From the NCBI GenBank assembly GCA_015057825.1, contig SVDN01000003.1:62001-126000 (forward strand): 64,000 bases of DNA. The letters run 5' to 3'. Position numbers and translations under genes: made by a program. The notes beneath the pieces are model-generated. The model did not search any database. It saw nothing but the letters and a program-made list of their open reading frames with translations, and was not told where the DNA came from. Numbering within the stretch: position 1 is the first letter of the stretch; each line of letters opens with the position of its first letter. The DNA is from Lachnospiraceae bacterium. GTDB lineage: Bacteria > Bacillota > Clostridia > Lachnospirales > Lachnospiraceae. Positions 25,786 to 35,021 of this stretch are shown in pieces.

Positions 25786-26637
25786 TTAAAAACTACGTCC
25801 ACCGCCTCCGTGACTGATTCCGCCGCTGCTCATATGGGACGAACCGCCGTGACTTCCGCCGCTTCCGCTATCGATATGTCTCGTAACAGTATGTCGACCC
25901 AGGAAGACATCGCTTTGATGTTTCACGGAAAAAGAATTCTTAGCCATATAAGTAGAGCTGCCGGCAGTCATTTTAGGCCTCCTTGCAAAAGCAATTATCA
26001 GGACAATTATAAGAGCAATGCCTGCTGCTAAAGGAAGGGAAACATAAGGCTTTCTAAAATAGGATGCGGCACTGTCCGGATTGGAATCGCCAAAAACAGG
26101 GGATAACCAATCGGATTGCGGACGGCTGTTTTCATAATCCGAATAGTTAACATCGTCGTATTTTGATGAAGTATATGCCTCAATTGAAGCATCCAAAAAT
26201 GCAAGGCAAGCATCTTTATATTCTTCGTCATCCATGTATTCAAATACTTGATCCAAAATCACTTCGATTTCAACATCATTGATTTCGGCAAGAGCGGATC
26301 CTACTGTGTTTATATAAACCTTGCGATTGTCAAAATCCATTAAAAGCATGATTCCGGAATGGTTTTCATCGTAGCCGAAACCGCCTTCATCGTAGAAATC
26401 ATCGGAATATTGAACCTCGTCTTTACCTTGCGTGTTGTTTGTCGTAACAAAGACAAAATCAAGGCCGTAAGCATCGTTTCTTGCTTTGAAAGCATTTGTG
26501 ATTTCTTCTTCTTCGCTGCTTGTTAAAACATCTGCATAGTCAAAGACTTTTTGAGCGTCCTTGTCAAAGGCGCAAAGGCTTAAAAACATGCATATCAGGA
26601 GGCTTGAAATAATTGAAAAACGTATAAATTTTTTCAT
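25786..26637 (-). CDS. TPM-domain (YgcG-like) membrane-anchored protein
   Basis: 283 aa. A signal peptide is followed by a TPM domain (VFDYADVLTSSEEEEI, FVFVTTNN, NHSGIMLLMDFDNRKVYI), a membrane helix near residue 205 and a low-complexity Gly/Ser/His tail ending GGGGRSF. Domains of this family occur in photosystem repair and in stress-related membrane proteins; the activity here is unknown. Its ATG overlaps the stop of the upstream zinc-ribbon gene by 4 nt, indicating a functional pair. Confidence 0.85.
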   Translation of the reverse strand: MKKFIRFSIISSLLICMFLSLCAFDKDAQKVFDYADVLTSSEEEEITNAFKARNDAYGLDFVFVTTNNTQGKDEVQYSDDFYDEGGFGYDENHSGIMLLMDFDNRKVYINTVGSALAEINDVEIEVILDQVFEYMDDEEYKDACLAFLDASIEAYTSSKYDDVNYSDYENSRPQSDWLSPVFGDSNPDSAASYFRKPYVSLPLAAGIALIIVLIIAFARRPKMTAGSSTYMAKNSFSVKHQSDVFLGRHTVTRHIDSGSGGSHGGSSHMSSGGISHGGGGRSF

Positions 26638-27698
26638 CCGAAAATACCTCCTATCAATGTAAATACGCCGAACAGAACGGCTGTAGCCACAGCAAAAAAC
26701 CCAAAGGCTTTTGCTTTGGAAACAGGAAGGTAACCCACAATTTTTCCCGTTTGTCCGTTTAAAGTAAAACTATAATCTTTATCCATATAGCGGTAGTTTA
26801 AAACCCAAACCGGAAACATGGTGTAATGGGCATCGTTTCTGATTAAGTTTGTTTGCGAATTGATAATATTTACGGTATTGTAGCCTACAATTGAAGAACG
26901 AGCCGCATCCATTATATATTCGCCGACTCTTTTTTCGACTCTCGGAGCCAATTGGTCGCGGTCGTAGTTGTATTTTTCCGCATAAAAACCGGAAAGATAT
27001 GGCATTTCGAATTTGGTCATTTCTTCGTAATTGAAAGGCTCCATCATATCCATAACATCATCCGGCATTTTTTCGGATGCATCTGCGGGAACCTTAAAAT
27101 AATCGGCACACACATCCCTTGTTACACGGAAATTATCGGTATGAATATATTCGGTGTTTCCGCGTCTTTCGTGATGAACTCTGGTACAATGAGCGGTAAT
27201 ATCCGCTTCGGCATCATAATCGTAAATCCAAAATGGCACGTAAATGCCGGTGATTTTTTCTATAACAGTGCGGGAACGAAAAAGAGACGGTGTAAAGAGT
27301 CCTTTCTTTGTCCAGGCTTTGTACATTTCAACGGCTTGTTCCTTACTTATTTTAAAAGGAATAATGGCATCGGGGGTTTTTAGACCTTCGACTCTGTCTT
27401 TTAAAATGCTTGGATTTCCGCAGAAACTGCAAAATGTAGCGGCTGTGTGAGCATCGCAAAGAACCTCGGCGCCACAGCTTGGGCATTTGTAAACTTGAAA
27501 ATCTTGCGTCGCATCTCTGTCTGTGAATTCTCCTGATGTGTTAACTTGTTCACTGTTGTTTTGATCTGTGTCTTTGTAAAGGGCATCAAGCTCTTCCACA
27601 CTAAGAAAAGTATCGCAGTGACTGCAGTGCATTTTTTGAGAGACGGAATCGAATTCCATTGCGGCGCCGCAACCCGGACACTTGTAATTTCTAACCAT
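26634..27698 (-). CDS. double zinc-ribbon membrane protein
   Basis: 354 aa. Two N-terminal zinc ribbons (CPGCGAAMEF with CSHC; CPSCGAEVLC with CSFC) precede a long beta-rich region with PFWIYDYDAEADI and PVWVLNYRY. A final membrane helix (FFAVATAVLFGVFTLIGGIFG region) closes the protein. Proteins of this build often accompany TPM or band-7 proteins in Firmicutes, function unknown. AGGAGG supports the ATG. Confidence 0.75.
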   Translation of the reverse strand: MVRNYKCPGCGAAMEFDSVSQKMHCSHCDTFLSVEELDALYKDTDQNNSEQVNTSGEFTDRDATQDFQVYKCPSCGAEVLCDAHTAATFCSFCGNPSILKDRVEGLKTPDAIIPFKISKEQAVEMYKAWTKKGLFTPSLFRSRTVIEKITGIYVPFWIYDYDAEADITAHCTRVHHERRGNTEYIHTDNFRVTRDVCADYFKVPADASEKMPDDVMDMMEPFNYEEMTKFEMPYLSGFYAEKYNYDRDQLAPRVEKRVGEYIMDAARSSIVGYNTVNIINSQTNLIRNDAHYTMFPVWVLNYRYMDKDYSFTLNGQTGKIVGYLPVSKAKAFGFFAVATAVLFGVFTLIGGIFG

Positions 27699-27855
27699 GT
27701 CAGTCCTCCTATTTCGTATTTATACAGTACAATAATAACACAGAAAACACGCTTTCGCACTGTTAAAAATAATAGTGGCGGACTTGACTATGAGATGATA
27801 TTTTAATATGATTAAAAAATCCGAAGGAAATAAAAAAAGAAAAAGGAGATTAGCA

Positions 27856-28377
27856 ATGGCACAAAATCCAATTGTTACATTTGAAATGGAAAACGGAGAT
27901 ATTATGAAAGCCGAGCTTTACCCGGAAATAGCTCCGAATACTGTTAATAATTTTATAAGTCTTATTAATAAAGGTTTTTATGACGGACTTATTTTTCACA
28001 GAATAATTCGCGGTTTTATGATTCAGGGCGGAGACCCTTTGGGAAACGGAACAGGTGGTCCGGGATATGAAATAGACGGTGAATTTTCATCAAACGGTTT
28101 TAAAAACGACTTAAAACACGAAGCAGGCGTCCTTTCCATGGCAAGAGCTATGGACCCTAATTCCGCAGGTTCCCAGTTCTTTATCATGCATCAAACAAGT
28201 CCTCACCTTGACGGCGAGTACGCAGCATTCGGTAAAGTTATCGAAGGGCTTGATATTGTTGATAAAATTGCATGTGTTGAAACAAACATGTTTGATATGC
28301 CTGTTGAAAAACAGCAGCTTAAAAAAGTCAGTGTCGAAACATTCGGCGAAAACTATGATGAGCCAAAAACACACTAA
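27856..28377 (+). CDS. cyclophilin-type peptidyl-prolyl cis-trans isomerase
   Basis: 173 aa from the ATG at 27856, which has AAAAGGAG upstream; the open frame starts earlier without one. Motifs: NFISLINKGFYDGLIFHRIIRGFMIQGGDP, split as FHRII and FMIQGGDP, then SMARAMDPNSAGSQFFI and HLDGEYAAFGKV. It is a small cytoplasmic single-domain isomerase that assists folding. It is a single gene convergent with the nuclease. Confidence 0.93.
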   Translation: MAQNPIVTFEMENGDIMKAELYPEIAPNTVNNFISLINKGFYDGLIFHRIIRGFMIQGGDPLGNGTGGPGYEIDGEFSSNGFKNDLKHEAGVLSMARAMDPNSAGSQFFIMHQTSPHLDGEYAAFGKVIEGLDIVDKIACVETNMFDMPVEKQQLKKVSVETFGENYDEPKTH

Positions 28378-28387
28378 ATATCAAATT

Positions 28388-28978
28388 TTACTGCGCCCAC
28401 AAACCAAGGTGGGCGCTTTTTGATTCTTCTTCAAAGCTCTTAAAAAGCTCTGCGTATTTTGTATCCGGCGCATATTCTTTGGCATTTGCATAGCCGTTTA
28501 ATAAAATAATGGCATTGAGCATTTTGGCTCTGATTTCAGATTCGTCGTTTACGTCTTCCGGCTCTTCAAGCCAAACGTAGCGCAGGTATCTGTCGTATTT
28601 GTCCACATCCGAAACATCCGTCTGAAGATAAATGGTATCTCCTTTTTTTATGAGAGATTTTGTATAGTCGCTTGCTTTTGCACCTTCTTTTGTGTTTCTG
28701 TCCGCATCGTAGGCAACACTTTCCGGACAATCAATACCTATAAGTCTGACTTTCTTTTTGTAATTTTCGTATTCAACCCATATGGTATCGCCGTCGGTGA
28801 CTTTGGTTACGGTTACTTCAACAAGTTTTGTTTTGCCCGAAATATCGCCGTTTGGGTTTTTGGTGCCGAAGGTGGCGAATTTGACGAGACAGATGATAAT
28901 AATTGCTATAATAACAGCAAGTATCAGAACCTTTTTGAATGATATATCCGATAAAATGAGTTTTTCCTTTAATTTCAT
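28388..28978 (-). CDS. membrane-anchored thermonuclease (SNase-like)
   Basis: 196 aa from the ATG at 28978 with GGGAG upstream; the longer open frame has no site. One N-terminal membrane helix is followed by an SNase domain. VTDGDTIWVEY supplies the Ca2+ Asp, VRLIGIDCPES the catalytic Arg/Glu, and DKYDRYLRYVW the second Arg. It probably degrades nucleic acids outside the cell. The 3' end overlaps a terminator for the convergent cyclophilin gene. Confidence 0.88.
   Translation of the reverse strand: MKLKEKLILSDISFKKVLILAVIIAIIIICLVKFATFGTKNPNGDISGKTKLVEVTVTKVTDGDTIWVEYENYKKKVRLIGIDCPESVAYDADRNTKEGAKASDYTKSLIKKGDTIYLQTDVSDVDKYDRYLRYVWLEEPEDVNDESEIRAKMLNAIILLNGYANAKEYAPDTKYAELFKSFEEESKSAHLGLWAQ
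28393..28421 (+). terminator. terminator of the cyclophilin gene, inside the nuclease 3' end
   Basis: GCGCCCAC (28393-28400) pairs with GTGGGCGC (28409-28416), followed by TTTTT. The hairpin lies inside the last codons of the convergent nuclease gene. Confidence 0.75.
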
Positions 28979-29106
28979 GATTTTTACTCCCTTAAAAACT
29001 AATGAACAATAGCTGTAAAGCTTTATTGAGTATAGCACATTTTGAAGGTGATGATAAGTGACTTGAGCCATAAAAAAATAGCTTTAAATTATTTTTAACA
29101 AAGTGC

Positions 29107-29135
29107 TTGAAAATCTTTTTATGATGTTGTATAAT
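29107..29135 (+). promoter_or_regulatory. promoter of the tRNA-Gln gene
   Basis: TTGAAA (29107-29112), 17-nt spacer, TATAAT (29130-29135). It ends 29 nt before the tRNA. Confidence 0.8.
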
Positions 29136-29164
29136 TTGCTTTGTCGCTACGGAGTAAGACATAT

Positions 29165-29236
29165 TGGCCCATCGCCAAACGGTAAGGCACTGGACTCTGA
29201 CTCCAGCATTTCAAGGTTCGAATCCTTGTGGGCCAG
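29165..29236 (+). tRNA. tRNA-Gln (CTG)
   Basis: 72 nt cloverleaf. The acceptor TGGCCCA/TGGGCCA is fully paired with G as discriminator. The D-arm is normal, the anticodon stem CTGGA/TCCAG encloses CTCTGAC (anticodon CTG, reading CAG), and the T-arm is CAAGG TTCGAAT CCTTG. CCA is not encoded. Promoter and terminator are private, so it is a single-gene unit. Confidence 0.93.
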
Positions 29237-29239
29237 TTA

Positions 29240-29265
29240 AAGGGAGCTGAATTGACAGCTCCCTT
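29240..29265 (+). terminator. terminator of tRNA-Gln
   Basis: AAGGGAGCTG and CAGCTCCCTT form a 10-bp stem with a 6-nt loop, followed by ATTTT. Confidence 0.85.
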
Positions 29266-29304
29266 ATTTTGTATCATAGATTTGTATAGTGAAGGGGGAT
29301 GTCC

Positions 29305-30021
29305 ATGTTTACTTATCAAACGGAAGTTAAATATTCGCAAATCGATTCGGATGCCTTAATGACTTTAACGGCAATGGTTGATGATATACAAAATTGCAGC
29401 ACCATGCATGTTGCAAAGCGCGGAATGCCAACCATGAGACTTAGAGAAGAATTTAATCAGGCATGGATATTAAACTCTTGGCAAATTGTAATAGACAGAA
29501 GGCCGAGTTTGGGAGAAAAAATTGATGTTTCCACAATACCTTACGAATTTAAGGGAGGCTGCGGATTCAGAAACTTCCTTATAGAAGACGAAAACAAAGA
29601 AAAAATAGTTAAAGTCAACTCGGTTTGGACATTGATAAATGCCGAAACGGGTTTTCCCATGCGCGTCTCGGATGCAGCAAAAACGGGGATTGAGCTTGAC
29701 GAAAAACTCGATATGGAATATCTTCCGAGAAAAATAGATCTTCCCGACACGCAGTTTGAAAAGAAAGATGTTTTGAAGGTCAGAAGATATCAGCTTGATA
29801 CCAACAATCATGTGAATAATGCAAGATATATCGATATGGCTCTTGACTATATTCCGGAAGAAGCAGACATTTCAATGCTCAGAGTTCAATACAACCTTCC
29901 GGCCAGAAAAAATGATAATATAGTAGTAAAGACAGCCAAAGAAAACAATGCATATTATGTGCTTTTGGAAAATGAGCAAGGTGAACTGTTTGTAAGTCTG
30001 GAGTTTACCGAAAGGATTTAA
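29305..30021 (+). CDS. acyl-ACP thioesterase (FatA/FatB-like)
   Basis: 238 aa from the ATG at 29305, six bases after GGGGG; the ATG at 29299 touches that site and is less likely. Double hot-dog fold: AWILNSWQIVIDRRP in the first half, and LDTNNHVNNARYIDMALDYIP with the catalytic Asn/His region in the second. It releases free fatty acids from acyl-ACP. It lies 4 nt before the S1-domain gene, so the two are in one operon. Confidence 0.88.
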   Translation: MFTYQTEVKYSQIDSDALMTLTAMVDDIQNCSTMHVAKRGMPTMRLREEFNQAWILNSWQIVIDRRPSLGEKIDVSTIPYEFKGGCGFRNFLIEDENKEKIVKVNSVWTLINAETGFPMRVSDAAKTGIELDEKLDMEYLPRKIDLPDTQFEKKDVLKVRRYQLDTNNHVNNARYIDMALDYIPEEADISMLRVQYNLPARKNDNIVVKTAKENNAYYVLLENEQGELFVSLEFTERI

Positions 30022-30025
30022 GTAT

Positions 30026-30859
30026 ATGTCAGTTATCGAAGTAGGAAAAAAATTAAGTTTAAATGTAATAGAAAAAGTGGATTTCGGTGTTTATTTGGGA
30101 ACCAAGGACGAAAAAGTTCTGCTTCCTAAAAAGCAAGTGCCGAAAGACATTGAAATAGGCGATGCCATAGAGGTATTTATTTACCGAGATTCGGAAGACC
30201 GTCTTATCAGCACCACAAGTATGCCGACTGTTATGCCCGGGGGACTTGGACTTTTAAAAGTAAAATCCGTAACAAAAATCGGTGCATTTTTGGAATGGGG
30301 CTTGGAAAAAGACATTTTGCTTCCATACAAACAGCAAAGCGGCACGGTAGAACAGGGAAAGTCTTATCTTGTGACTGTATATGTTGATAAAAGCAATCGT
30401 CTTTGCGCTTCCATGAAGATTGACAAACTTTTAAAAGTGGCGGAAGAGTACGAAAAAGATGATGAAGTAAGCGGTACGGTTTACGAAGTGAGCGATAGAT
30501 TCGGAGCCTTTGTGGCTGTGGACAACAGATTTTACGGACTTATTCCGAAAAGAGAGGTCTTTGGCATAAAAGAAGGCGATGTTGTTAAGGCAAGAGTTAC
30601 TTCCGTAAGAGAAGACGGAAAGCTCAATTTAAGTATTGTCAAAAAAGCATACCTGCAAATGGAGGATGATGCAAAAAAAGTATTGGAAGGCATAATGGAA
30701 TATGAAGGTGAGCTTCCTTATGATGATAAGGCAGCCCCTGAAACCATAAAAAAAGACTTTAACATGAGTAAAGCAGCCTTTAAGAGAGCGGTTGGACGCT
30801 TGCTTAAGGAGAAAAAAATAGAGTTTGTTGAGGGGGAAATTCACCTTGTACGTAAATAA
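30026..30859 (+). CDS. CvfB-like S1-domain RNA-binding protein
   Basis: 277 aa with three S1-like beta-barrels (NVIEKVDFGVYLG; KSVTKIGAFLEWGL; GTVYEVSDRFGAFVAV) and a C-terminal winged helix (KAAFKRAVGRLLKEKKIEF). This is the arrangement of CvfB/YitL, an RNA-binding regulator of virulence and expression in Firmicutes. It is co-transcribed with the thioesterase. Confidence 0.87.
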   Translation: MSVIEVGKKLSLNVIEKVDFGVYLGTKDEKVLLPKKQVPKDIEIGDAIEVFIYRDSEDRLISTTSMPTVMPGGLGLLKVKSVTKIGAFLEWGLEKDILLPYKQQSGTVEQGKSYLVTVYVDKSNRLCASMKIDKLLKVAEEYEKDDEVSGTVYEVSDRFGAFVAVDNRFYGLIPKREVFGIKEGDVVKARVTSVREDGKLNLSIVKKAYLQMEDDAKKVLEGIMEYEGELPYDDKAAPETIKKDFNMSKAAFKRAVGRLLKEKKIEFVEGEIHLVRK

Positions 30860-30883
30860 ATTATAAAATTTATATTAATTTTA

Positions 30884-30912
30884 TTGTATTAATAATAGTT
30901 TTAGGGTAAAAT
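30884..30912 (+). promoter_or_regulatory. promoter of the TraX-like gene
   Basis: TTGTAT (30884-30889), 17-nt spacer, TAAAAT (30907-30912). Confidence 0.55.
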
Positions 30913-30967
30913 ATACTGGCTATATAGGTAATTAGCATACTACCTAAAACAATGTTAGGGGATAATA

Positions 30968-31771
30968 ATGGAAGAAAGTAAAGTTAATATAAAATTTATT
31001 TCATCATCGGCATTAAAGATTTTAACTATGGTGTTGATGATTTTGGATCATTGGGCATGGTGTGCCCTTGATATTCACACGCCGGCAGCGCAGATAATTC
31101 ATATTATAGGCCGGATTGCTGTGCCGAGTATGTGTTATTTTATCGTAGAAGGCTTTTTCTATACATCTAACCTTAAAAAGTATATGATAAGGCTTTTTAT
31201 TTGCGGACTTGTATCGGCGATTCCTTTTACCTTGTTCTTTTACGATATGTACGGTTTCAGACAGAATATTATGTTTGACTACCTTATGGGACTTATTTGC
31301 ATAGCCGCAATTGATTCGAAAAAGATAAAAGTGATATTTAAAGTGCTTATATGCATTTTGATGTTTGCCTTGTCCTTCTTTATCGGAGGCTGGCCGGTGG
31401 TACCTCTTGTCTTTACCATTATTTTTTATCATTATAAGGACAAGTTTGTACCGCAGCTTTTGCTTGTATCGGCTACGGTTATAGGGTATGAGCTGTTCGC
31501 CATAGTATATTTCTTCTATTGCGAGAAGAACGGCATACCGGATAAATTCCAGACAACATGGTGGGAAAGACTTTATCTTTTGGCAATGATAGCGCCGGTA
31601 TTTATTTTGAAGTATTTATACAACGGAAAACGAGGCGGAAAAATCTTCGGAAAATACTTAAAAGTTGTATTTTACGGTTTCTATCCGGTGCATTTTATAA
31701 TTCTTATAATTGTAAGACTTATAGTAAAAGACGATGTTACCATTTCAAATATTTGGAGTATGGGATATTAA
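30968..31771 (+). CDS. TraX-like membrane acyltransferase
   Basis: 267 aa with about eight membrane helices. ALKILTMVLMILDHWAWC near the start, GRIAVPSMCYFIVEGFFYT and FYPVHFIILIIV at the end are typical of the TraX family. TraX acetylates F-pilin in E. coli; chromosomal homologues in Firmicutes have no known substrate. It is a single gene with its own promoter and terminator. Confidence 0.85.
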   Translation: MEESKVNIKFISSSALKILTMVLMILDHWAWCALDIHTPAAQIIHIIGRIAVPSMCYFIVEGFFYTSNLKKYMIRLFICGLVSAIPFTLFFYDMYGFRQNIMFDYLMGLICIAAIDSKKIKVIFKVLICILMFALSFFIGGWPVVPLVFTIIFYHYKDKFVPQLLLVSATVIGYELFAIVYFFYCEKNGIPDKFQTTWWERLYLLAMIAPVFILKYLYNGKRGGKIFGKYLKVVFYGFYPVHFIILIIVRLIVKDDVTISNIWSMGY

Positions 31772-31786
31772 TAAACGGATATAAAG

Positions 31787-31815
31787 AAAAAGAGCTGCGA
31801 CTTGCAGCTCTTTTT
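31787..31815 (+). terminator. terminator after the TraX-like gene
   Basis: AAAAGAGCTGC and GCAGCTCTTTT pair around a 5-nt loop, with a T-run following. Confidence 0.8.
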
Positions 31816-31835
31816 CTCTGCCGATTGGACTCATA

Positions 31836-32012
31836 CTATACTGAGTAGTCAATGTTTCCGCCGAGATGTGGCATGACGGATTGCTCCATCATCTTTACCA
31901 TCCCGTCTCCGAGTGCCTCAACGGTATCTAAGGAGTTATCCAATACGGCTACAGCAACTTGATTGCCGACATCGGTCATGGCAAGTGCTGTTGACAGTTC
32001 ACCTATCTCCAT
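31836..32012 (-). CDS. YjfB-like putative motility protein
   Basis: 58 aa from the ATG at 32012, preceded by AAGGAGG; the longer frame is not supported. MEIGELSTALAMTDVGNQVAVAVL, in two parts MEIGELSTALAM and VAVAVLDNSLDT, matches the small YjfB family annotated as putative motility proteins in Bacillus and Clostridia. The function is unknown. It suggests a flagellated ancestry, but no flagellar genes are in the window. Confidence 0.7.
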   Translation of the reverse strand: MEIGELSTALAMTDVGNQVAVAVLDNSLDTVEALGDGMVKMMEQSVMPHLGGNIDYSV

Positions 32013-32101
32013 ATCTTTTCCTCCTTCTTGGCTTAAAAAAGCCTTTTTTATGAAAAACACAAAGTGTTTTCATCCCTTGGTGAAGATTTTATGTTAGCTT
32101 A

Positions 32102-32130
32102 ATTATAGAATAACGGATAGGGCCTTTCAA
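32102..32130 (-). promoter_or_regulatory. promoter of the YjfB-like gene
   Basis: On the minus strand TTGAAA (plus 32125-32130), 17-nt spacer, TATAAT (32102-32107). Confidence 0.7.
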
Positions 32131-32274
32131 CATATTTAACAAAAAAAGGTCCTTATTTTTAATTTATCGGATAAAAAACAGGCATTATTATAAACATTTT
32201 GCACAAAAGACACTTTAAATTTTTGCCAAAATAGGTTAAAATATACCCAAAGATTTTTTAGCGAGGCACATATT

Positions 32275-33363
32275 ATGATTTCAAGCCAAATATTACAAAC
32301 GACACTTGAGGGAATGAAAAACATTACAAGAGCAGACTTTTGCGTTCTGGATTTGGAAGGCAAGGTTTTTGCAACTACATTCCCTATAACATCAGACTAT
32401 TCCGAAACAGTTAAGAGCTTTGTTCTTTCCCAGGCTGACAGCCAGAGTATGCAGGATGAGCTTTTTTTTAAGGTTAGCGACGATGAGCAGACCGAACTTG
32501 TTCTTATGGTAAAGGGCAACTCGGATGATTTATATATGATAGGTAAAATGGCAACATTCCAGATTCAAAATCTGATGGTTGCTTACAAAGAGCGTTTTGA
32601 CAAAGATAATTTCATCAAAAACCTTTTGTTGGACAATCTTCTGCTCGTGGATATTTACAGCAAAACAAAGAAGCTTCACATCGATGTGGAAGCAAGACGT
32701 ATTGTTTTTATTGTTGAAACGGACCACGACAAAGATCCGAATGCTTTGGAACTTTTGAGAACTTTGTTTGCTCAAAAACAATCCGACTTTATAACGGCGG
32801 TTGATGAAAAGAATATCATCATCGTAAGAGAATTAAAGGTTAATGAGACTTACAGCGATATGAACAAGGTTGCAAAGACAGTTGTGGATAACTTTGGCGG
32901 AGAAGAAGCGGGCCGCGTGCATGTTGCTTACGGAACAATAGTCAATGACATTAAAGAAGTTTCGAAATCTTACAAAGAAGCCAAGATGGCTTTGGATGTA
33001 GGAAAAATCTTCTTTGAGGACAAATACATCGTTGCATATAACAATCTTGGTATAGGTCGTCTTATATTCCAGCTTCCTACACCGCTTTGCAAGATGTTTA
33101 TCAAAGAAGTTTTTGATGGCAAAACACCCGATGATTTCGACGAAGAGACACTTATTACAATAAACAAATTCTTCGAAAACAACTTAAACGTGTCGGAAAC
33201 ATCGAGACAGCTTTATATTCACAGAAATACATTGGTTTACAGACTTGACAAATTGCAAAAAAGTACGGGTCTCGACCTTAGAATATTCGAAGATGCAATA
33301 ACATTTAAAATTGCGTTAATGGTTGTTAAATATATGAAATATATCGAAAATATGGAGTATTAA
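32275..33363 (+). CDS. CdaR/PucR-family transcriptional regulator
   Basis: 362 aa. An N-terminal sugar-diacid-recognition-like domain (residues 1-130), a middle GGDEF-like fold (RVHVAYGTIVNDIKEVSKSY) and a C-terminal PucR helix-turn-helix (NLNVSETSRQLYIHRNTLVYRLDKL, visible as SETSRQLYIHRNTLVYRL). Its ligand is unknown. The gene stands directly upstream of ftsE but has its own leader, and 30 nt separate the two. Confidence 0.83.
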   Translation: MISSQILQTTLEGMKNITRADFCVLDLEGKVFATTFPITSDYSETVKSFVLSQADSQSMQDELFFKVSDDEQTELVLMVKGNSDDLYMIGKMATFQIQNLMVAYKERFDKDNFIKNLLLDNLLLVDIYSKTKKLHIDVEARRIVFIVETDHDKDPNALELLRTLFAQKQSDFITAVDEKNIIIVRELKVNETYSDMNKVAKTVVDNFGGEEAGRVHVAYGTIVNDIKEVSKSYKEAKMALDVGKIFFEDKYIVAYNNLGIGRLIFQLPTPLCKMFIKEVFDGKTPDDFDEETLITINKFFENNLNVSETSRQLYIHRNTLVYRLDKLQKSTGLDLRIFEDAITFKIALMVVKYMKYIENMEY

Positions 33364-33393
33364 GATCGGTCTTAATAAATCCGGGAGGAAAAG

Positions 33394-34098
33394 ATGATTA
33401 TACTTGAAAATGTAAGCAAGTCTTATGAGCCCGGGGGAACACCTGCCCTCAGGAATATCAGTTTGCGTATAAATGAAGGCGAGTTTGTGTTTATTGTCGG
33501 CGACTCGGGATCCGGCAAATCCACATTGATTAAGCTTCTTATGAAAGAACTTGAGCCGACTTCGGGAAAAATATATGTTAATAATAAATGTATTAACAGA
33601 CTTAAGAGAAAAAAAGTACCTAAATACAGACGCCAAATAGGTGTTGTATTTCAGGATTTCAGACTACTGAGAGACAGAAATGTATATGAAAATATAGCCT
33701 TTGCCCAGAGAGTTGTTGAGGCTCCGGCGCGACTTATTCGCAAAAAGGTTCCGCAAATGCTGTCTTTGGTAGGACTTTCACAAAAATACAGATCCTATCC
33801 AAATCAAATGTCCGGTGGTGAGCAGCAAAGAGTTGCCCTTGCCAGAGCGCTTGTGAACGATCCGAAGATTTTGCTTGCGGACGAACCAACCGGAAACCTC
33901 GACCCTAAAAATTCTTGGGACATAATGAAACTTTTGGAAGAAATCAATGAGCGCGGCACAACTGTTGTAGTGGTTACACACAACAGAGAAATTGTTGATG
34001 CCATGAAAAAAAGAGTTGTCACCATGAAGAAGGGTCAAATAATCAGCGACGAGAAAAAGGGCGGATATTTATATGAAGATAAGTACATTAATTTATAG
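33394..34098 (+). CDS. ftsE: cell division ABC ATPase FtsE
   Basis: 234 aa. Walker A GDSGSGKST, signature MSGGEQQR, Walker B ILLADEPTGNLDP and the FtsE-like VVFQDFRLL Q-loop. With FtsX it forms the complex that activates murein hydrolases at the division septum. It overlaps ftsX by 26 nt. Confidence 0.94.
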   Translation: MIILENVSKSYEPGGTPALRNISLRINEGEFVFIVGDSGSGKSTLIKLLMKELEPTSGKIYVNNKCINRLKRKKVPKYRRQIGVVFQDFRLLRDRNVYENIAFAQRVVEAPARLIRKKVPQMLSLVGLSQKYRSYPNQMSGGEQQRVALARALVNDPKILLADEPTGNLDPKNSWDIMKLLEEINERGTTVVVVTHNREIVDAMKKRVVTMKKGQIISDEKKGGYLYEDKYINL

Positions 34099-34987
34099 CA
34101 TAGGTCAGGGCTTTAAAAATATACGAAGAAACAAGCTGTTTTCTCTTGCATCAATCGCAACCATTGCGGCATGTATTCTGCTTATCGGTATTTTCTATGC
34201 CTTGATTGCAAATTTTAATTATATGATAAATCAGGCTGAGGAATCGGTCTGCGTTACGGTTTTCTTTGATGAAGGAATTTCTCAAACGGAAATAGATGAC
34301 ATCGAAAGCCAGATAAAAAAACGCGCGGAAGTAAGTAGGATAGAGTTTACATCCGCGGAAGAAGCATGGGAGCAGTTTAAGGTTGATTATTTTAAAGATT
34401 ATCCGGATTTGGCCGAAGGCTTTAAAGACGATAATCCTCTTGCGGATGAAGCTTCTTTTTCCGTATATTTAAACGACATTGATATGCAAAGCTCTCTTGT
34501 AAACTATATAGAAGGAATTGACGGAGTGCGCCAGGTTAACGCATCGGAAATGACAGCCGGTGCATTGAGTGATTTCGGTACTCTTGCGGGCGTAATATCC
34601 ATTGCAATCATAATAATATTGCTTGCGGTAGGTATCTTCCTTATAAGCAATACCGTTGTAATAGGTATTACCGTCAGAAAAGAGGAAATAAGGATTATGC
34701 GACTTATCGGTGCTACCGACTATTTCGTTCAATCACCTTTCATTATCGAAGGTGTTATTATAGGACTGATCGGTGCCGTAATTCCTCTTGTTGTATTGTA
34801 TTTTATTTACAAAAACGTAATTTATTTGATAATCGGCCAATTCCAGACCATAACAAGCAGTTTTTCATTCCTTCCGGTACACAATGTATTTATTATACTT
34901 GCACCGGTAGCGCTTATTATTGGTGCGGGAATAGGCTTAATCGGAAGTGCTTTTTCATCCAAAAAGCATCTTTCAACAATTAAGTAA
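34073..34987 (+). CDS. ftsX: cell division membrane protein FtsX
   Basis: 304 aa with four membrane helices and a large extracellular loop between the first two (residues 45-175, with VTVFFDEGISQTEI). MRLIGATDYFVQSPFIIEG is the typical FtsX cytoplasmic motif. The start lies inside ftsE. It transmits ATP hydrolysis by FtsE to the extracellular hydrolase partner, probably the product of the next gene. Confidence 0.94.
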   Translation: MKISTLIYSIGQGFKNIRRNKLFSLASIATIAACILLIGIFYALIANFNYMINQAEESVCVTVFFDEGISQTEIDDIESQIKKRAEVSRIEFTSAEEAWEQFKVDYFKDYPDLAEGFKDDNPLADEASFSVYLNDIDMQSSLVNYIEGIDGVRQVNASEMTAGALSDFGTLAGVISIAIIIILLAVGIFLISNTVVIGITVRKEEIRIMRLIGATDYFVQSPFIIEGVIIGLIGAVIPLVVLYFIYKNVIYLIIGQFQTITSSFSFLPVHNVFIILAPVALIIGAGIGLIGSAFSSKKHLSTIK

Positions 34988-35021
34988 CCATAGATTCGGA
35001 TCTTTGGGAGATGAATGCTAA

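Noticed and set aside
32120..32155. GGGCCTTT/AAAGGTCC inverted repeat taken as a plus-strand terminator
   Set aside because: No gene on the plus strand ends upstream of it, and it overlaps the -35 of the YjfB-like gene; its role is unclear, so it is not listed as a terminator.
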